From: Bombus terrestris
Taxonomy: Eukaryota > Arthropoda > Insecta > Hymenoptera > Apidae
DNA: 64,000 bases
Assembly: GCF_910591885.1 (NCBI RefSeq)
Contig: NC_063275.1
Span: forward strand, 19,890,501-19,954,500
Reading direction: 5' to 3'
The notes under the pieces are model-generated. The model was not told the DNA's origin. It ran no database searches and was given only the letters and a program-made list of their open reading frames with translations. The translations under genes and the position numbers were made by a program. Positions 59,036-64,000 of this stretch are shown here, piece after piece; the first letter of the stretch is position 1; each line of letters begins with the position of its first letter.

Positions 59036-62000
59036 ATTTATCGATGACATTAAAATATAGAAATGTGATGCTGTACGTAATTATTTAATAATAATAAGTG
59101 TTCCACGCTACTGGTACAAAAATTCTGTTCTAAAGTCTATGTTTACAAAGAAACGCAGAAATCGTGAATTTCATTATACCAATTCACGAGAACAAATAAT
59201 TTTACCATTTCCAAAACACGACTTTTGCATTAGTAATCTTCTAAAATCATCAAACCAAAGAAACCATAGCTGTCATAATAATGATGTACTATACAATCTT
59301 TCTTGAATTTTTAAATTCTATTCTCCGTGTTGTTCGAACAAGCAAAAAGATATAATATTTGTAGAAAACTTTCAGCGCAAAATTGAAATAAAAATTCATG
59401 CGTATTAACAGCGATTTTTGTATTTCCTTCAAACTCGAGAAAGTTGAGAAATTGTTTCGAAAATGACCTAAAAAATGCCGGAGGTTTGATATATATTCAA
59501 AGGCAAATTAACTTTTCACAAAGCTTACTGAACTTCAAGAAATGCGACAAAATAGAGCGCCTTCTTCTATTCCATTACCGTGTTACATCAAATTATTTCT
59601 TAGAATTTTAAAATTCGCAAAATTCTATCGAAAACTATTTTCGCCGTCTGCCTTTCCACTTATAACAAGGAATTAAACGTACAAAACAACGAAATTTTAT
59701 GACAATTTTTCGTCATAAAATTTGTCACAAATATTTCAAGTTCTCGACTTATCGAGATATTTAAAAAAAAAAAAAACTCAAAATTATCGCCATAAAAATA
59801 TAGCCACTTTTCTCTTCTGTCAGTTTTTCCAAGTAAAAAAATCGTTTTCCTCGTTCCAAGCGTGCGCACGGTGACACAATTTCGCAGACAGCATGCGACT
59901 AATCTAAATATATCGGAAATGAGTGTGTCGGCGATTCCGTACAGAGGCCGTGAGGTCAAGACTGCCCCCTTTCTACGAGACCTTGGCGAACGTCCAGCCT
60001 CGTGCATAGCTAAACTAACCTCGCCCAACCTAACCTCACCTTGCGCAGACTCTCACCTTCTGTTTCGTTCTCTTTCTCCGTTATTACAGTGGAGGAGAAT
60101 CCCCCGGTCGTTTCTATCCCACCTTTCTATTCTAAGTTCTTGCGCCTCCTTTTCTGGAGGCTCGTGTTAGTTTCTTCTTTTGTTCCCGGATACTTTCACT
60201 GTGCTTCCTCCCTTTTTCTCTTTCGACTTCGCGATGGTCTTCCTTTTTCCTTTTCCTTTTTTCCTCTTTTCGACATTCCCGCTGCATGAGCTTTCTCTTT
60301 CAAACCTACCTCTATTCTCACTGACACCTGTCTGCTTCCGTTTTCGATAATCATTTTATCGAATCGTCGCTCACGTTTCGTTAGTTAATTTATTTCTTTG
60401 TTCAGGCATTTCGTTATTCTTTGAGCTCTTCGCTGATATCTTGATGAATTATTTTCATTTTTCTAGAAATTATTGTTTAAAGGTGTTCCCTATTTCTAAT
60501 TCAATCTTATTTCATTTCTATCAAATTTTCTCTTTCTCGATCAGTCGATGTTATACGAATCAGCTCCATTTTTTCGAAATTATTGTTTCCGACGATTGAT
60601 CTGATTTTATTTCGCGTTGAATTTGTTTTCCCCTCGTTGGTTCGTATCATTTTCTTTCATTTTTAATCGATATTACATGAAAACTGCGGGGAGAACGCGG
60701 AAAATTATATTTCTCGCTGTATACACCGGAGCAATTTTAGAATTCAGTATATCGTCAATTAGTTCCGTGTTATTAAAATTGTTTTTTTATTTGATTTTAG
60801 AACTATGCTTGTAGTTTTCACTCCCCTTCGTAATTTTAAAAATAATGATCATCAAAATATTAAAATATTGTCCTAACAATTATATATTTGCCTCTTGCAA
60901 AACTTCATCAATTATGTCTCTATCGGACCTTTCATCTTTATTTATTTCTTGTTAAAGTATTTCTCTTTAGCCATAAAGTGACGTTAAAATAAAAAATCAA
61001 CAAAAATATATTTATCCTATTCTTTCCTATGATTTTTATATAATACAAAATATGCCTTGTTATAAATTTATTTCTTTCTCTGAACCATCGTATACGTTAT
61101 TTTTAACTCGTTGTTAATAATTTTCTTCCAATCTTTTCCGATTTGATCTGCAATTCTTCATTAGAGCCATTCACTTCGTTGCTTGCTCTCCCCTGATTTT
61201 AATTTTCCTTTCCAAGAAGGTTAAATAGATTTCTTTTCAATTTATGTCCTTTGTCAATAACGAGTAACTGTAAACTACGTGCAATATTTCAAATCAATCT
61301 ATTCCGCGAACCATCGTTGATAGCGTGTCGCAACTGTTCGCAATTTGCACGAAATCGGTAAATTTACTTCAATTTCCTTTCAATCTCGACTATCCATCGA
61401 TTGCAACTCTCGATTCCAACAGATGTGGCCGATGATCGTCTTGAATCTTAGATTGGATAGTCACCGAACGAGGAAATACTTAAACACGTCTTCCTCATTC
61501 TTCCGTCATTCCGTCATTACTTTATTATCTGTAATATTATCCCGTCTAAATACGTATACGATGACTAATAATTTTGTTATACTGTATCAACGATGGTAAT
61601 CTAAGAAATAAACCGTGTATACGAATATTTATTTGCACATGCATGTGTTGCTTCTTATATAAACCTTCTTTCGATTCCTACAACCAACATATCTGTGCAA
61701 AACTTTCACATTTTATAATTTCTATTGAAAATTGGCTATTGCCATTAATTGGGGCTTCAGGATATATTTCGCTAAATTGGCCGAAAAGGATTATTCTCCA
61801 TGTACTCGTACAGTTAACGTAATTACGAAAGGAGAACTTGATTCCATCGAATATTTCTCATAATTGTTTTAATATATAAATATACTCTGCGCTGAGTATA
61901 CTTTGTAAATAAAACGATCGTAAATTTCTTAAATATAATAATAAAGCTCGTATCTAAAGCACTTGATAATTTTAGCGAAATACCTTTATTACGTACCTAA

Positions 62001-62399
62001 CTATTTCAGATCTCTGATAATTTCAATAATAGCGTTATATCAGATTATAACATATATCAGATCTGTTTTCTCCGTTTATGTAACGAATATAAAAACAAGA
62101 CGAATTTATGTTAGAAACTAATACAACGATATCCAAGGCAACAATACTCTGTCATTTTATCAATTCCGTTCTACTCTATTTTACCTTTCATCCAATCGAA
62201 TACAGGCTTGCGAATTTTTTCTATTAACCGAACTAATTCCATCGGTTAGAGAGAATTCGTTAATCCTGAAATTATCCGAATATCGTAAAAAACAAATATC
62301 AATAACAGTAATAGAAAATCAAACTACATAGTTGATTTAAATCCAAAGAATGTTCGTCGTAAGGATAAGAAACACCGTGAAAAGTCGTAAAAAGGAATT
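59036..62399. other. Non-coding stretch, strongly pyrimidine-rich in part
   Basis: 60010-60660 is T/C-rich on the plus strand, which explains the Ser/Phe/Leu-rich frames at 59862-60289. CCAACCTAACCTCAC near 60017-60031 is too short and impure to be telomeric CCTAA repeats. An A15 run lies at 59763-59777. A weak internal duplication (TCGAAATTATTGTTT-type block) occurs near 60460 and 60577. No gene recognised. Confidence 0.45.
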
Positions 62400-62805
62400 A
62401 GTATGAAGGTGCAAATAATCGGGGGACGAAAGGCCGGTTTCCTTGAAGCGACGAAAGTTCGTCGACTTCCGCTATCGTTACAGCAAATACCGATCGATAG
62501 GTACTAAAACGTAGACGCCATTTACGGTGTTGACTGTTGACGTAACATTACGTCAGGTATTACCGTAATGACACCTCGTTGTTTGCCGGTTGACCCATCA
62601 GAGAAGGATGACACGAACGGTGAAAAGAGAGACACGCCATGGGGACTGAGCCGTTAGACAATACGTAATTAGACGACACAGACCATGAAAGGTGAAGGAG
62701 GTTGACCGAATAAGTGAAGTAGAAGGAGGAAGAAGAGAAGCATGGGAAAGAAGGAAAAGGGATAAGAGGCCTTGACCGACTCTGCGCCGCACAATTCCCC
62801 TCTAA
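62400..62805. promoter_or_regulatory. Candidate regulatory element with paired bZIP site
   Basis: The segment is GC-richer than its flanks and noncoding; a 64-codon minus frame at 62598-62792 is not recognisable. It contains TGACGTAACATTACGTCA at 62538-62555, two perfectly inverted CRE/PAR-bZIP-like half motifs separated by CA. It is flanked by TTACGGTGTTGAC and ATTACCGTAATGACACC, extending partial symmetry. Regulatory role is inference. Confidence 0.3.
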
Positions 62806-63234
62806 TGTTCAGATTGGATTCGTCCTTAAAATATAAACAGAAAGAAGACTAGCTCGAGTTTGCTGCATTGCAGCAGCAACTGTATTTCTCTGTTATATGG
62901 TTGTAGTATTTTTCATTACTTTTATATAATTATATATAGACAATGTATGTTGTTCAGATTGGATTCGTCCTTAAAATATAAACAGAAAGAAGACTAGCTC
63001 GAGTCTGTTGCATTGCAGCAGCAACTGTATTTCTCTGTTATATGGTTGTAGTATTTTTCATTACTTTTATATAATTATATATAGACAATGTATGTTGTTC
63101 AGATTGGATTCGTCCTTAAAATATAAACAGAAAGAAGACTAGCTCGAGTCTGTTGCATTGCAGCAGCAACTGTATTTCTCTGTTATATGATTGTAGTATT
63201 TTTCATTACTTTTATATAATTATATATAGATAAT
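62806..63234 (+). repeat. Young three-copy tandem repeat, 145-bp unit
   Basis: Units start at 62806, 62951 and 63096 with TGTTCAGATTGGATTCGTCC, exactly 145 bp apart. I find only a few differences: CTCGAGTTTGCTGC in copy 1 against CTCGAGTCTGTTGC in copies 2 and 3, and ATGGTTG in copies 1-2 against ATGATTG in copy 3, plus small changes at the final edge. Each unit contains TGCTGCATTGCAGCA (copy 1), a 7-bp inverted repeat around one T, weakened by one mismatch in copies 2 and 3. Each ends in TATATAATTATATATAGA. Near-identity indicates recent expansion. Confidence 0.95.
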
Positions 63235-64000
63235 GTTGTATCTTTTATAAATATATGTATAGTAACGCATTGTATGCAATTTAGACATTGACCGTTGTTT
63301 TAAGATTCGAACGAAACTTGTTAGCATATCCTCGTTTTCCTATTTAATTAAAGACGAACGTGAACAAATTTTCTAACACATCAATTACGGATTTCATCTT
63401 GAAATCTGTCTATAGCGTTAGACTGATGAAAGAATATGCAACGCCAAAAATGTGTCTTAATATGAATGTTATTCATTCGTTGTCCTAAGCTGTTAAATAA
63501 TAACGGAGGAACTATTGTAAAGACAAGAATAAACGCAAAGAATTTTGAAGGATATATTCACATGATATTGTTAATTTCTTTTTCATATGTATTTTTATGT
63601 ATTTCACAGTTTTAATTTTATTTAGTCCAACGTATATTTTCAATATATATACATCTCTCTTTAAAGTAAGAATAGATTTTGATAATTTAAGAATTCGTTA
63701 TTTGCTGATTCATTCGTGGATTCAAGGAATTTGTTAACAATATACAGGTTTTTATGCGCTTACAAGAAATTTGAAAGTGATAAAAATATGAATCTGCATA
63801 AATATCCACAGTGTTCTGTTCGTTAACACGTGTACCACATAAGGCAAAGCATAAATTGGAAAAAAAAGGAATGACGTGGAAACAGTCGATGCTTTTGTAA
63901 CATGAAAATTTATGTAAATCAAGGGGATTAAAGAAAGAACATAAATTCGATTTGTCATGTTGCTAGTTTAACACGATTCACCATAATGCCCATTTGTCAA
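63235..64000. other. AT-rich, no feature seen
   Basis: Only a 68-codon hydrophobic frame at 63752-63958 on the minus strand, without recognisable features. Confidence 0.5.

Noticed and set aside
60005..60040. Telomeric CCTAA repeats
   Set aside because: Only one or two impure units; not an array.
59660..60289. Ser/Phe/Leu-rich frames on both strands
   Set aside because: Explained by the pyrimidine-rich stretch at 60.0-60.3 kb; no domain.
62806..63234. CRISPR array
   Set aside because: Units are contiguous 145-bp tandem copies without distinct spacers, in a eukaryotic context.

Overview
The window is AT-rich, intron- or intergene-like DNA from an animal, most likely an insect and probably a hymenopteran (bee, wasp or ant). 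Evidence: mean base composition is strongly A+T, no frame behaves like a multi-exon gene with recognisable domains, there is no bacterial gene organisation, and the mobile DNA is of insect type. It includes three different internally deleted mariner derivatives, one of them with termini beginning TTGGCAACTAAGTGATTGCG, plus LTR retrotransposon pieces and tRNA-derived SINE-like sequence. No intact host protein-coding gene could be supported. Nearly all open frames are short, lie in antiparallel pairs in CpG-rich pockets, and match nothing I recognise. || Layout. 1-320 is a degenerate tandem array; 312-893 is a mariner copy whose coding region has collapsed to an N-terminal and a C-terminal stub; 1487-1567 is a mariner reduced to its two terminal inverted repeats. 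3.7-12.4 kb is mostly unannotatable, with local tandem duplications at 3796-3996 and 9338-9880. CpG-rich pockets near 12.4-12.9 kb and 17.8-18.2 kb share a diverged homologous segment. 14.6-14.95 kb is a three-copy tandem repeat. 22.7 and 24.0 kb share a 76-bp duplicated segment. 24-35 kb is AT-rich with one conserved-looking CpG pocket near 30.4-31.0 kb. || 35.4-38.3 kb is the most informative part. A long, nearly spacerless inverted repeat (arms about 360 bp, about 95% identical) is built from two head-to-head copies of a GTSF1-like gene (CHHC zinc-finger, piRNA-pathway family), both broken. Next to it is a minus-strand LTR retrotransposon fragment (LTR, primer-binding-like site, degraded leader) followed by an unrecognised 254-codon open frame. 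A solo LTR of the same family lies in opposite orientation at 41.5-42.2 kb. A mariner MITE with TA target duplication is at 39146-39361. || 42-64 kb holds SINE-like sequence (46.66-47.15 kb), CpG-rich putative regulatory pockets (52.7-53.5, 57.5-58.3, 62.4-62.8 kb), a diverged duplication at 58.5-59.0 kb, and a young 3 x 145-bp tandem array at 62806-63234. || The standout is the GTSF1-derived hairpin. If transcribed it would fold into a long double-stranded RNA with near-identity to a piRNA-pathway cofactor gene, which is the architecture of a hairpin-RNA (hpRNA/endo-siRNA) locus. This is inference from structure; expression and small RNAs would have to be shown. All identities given are by eye.
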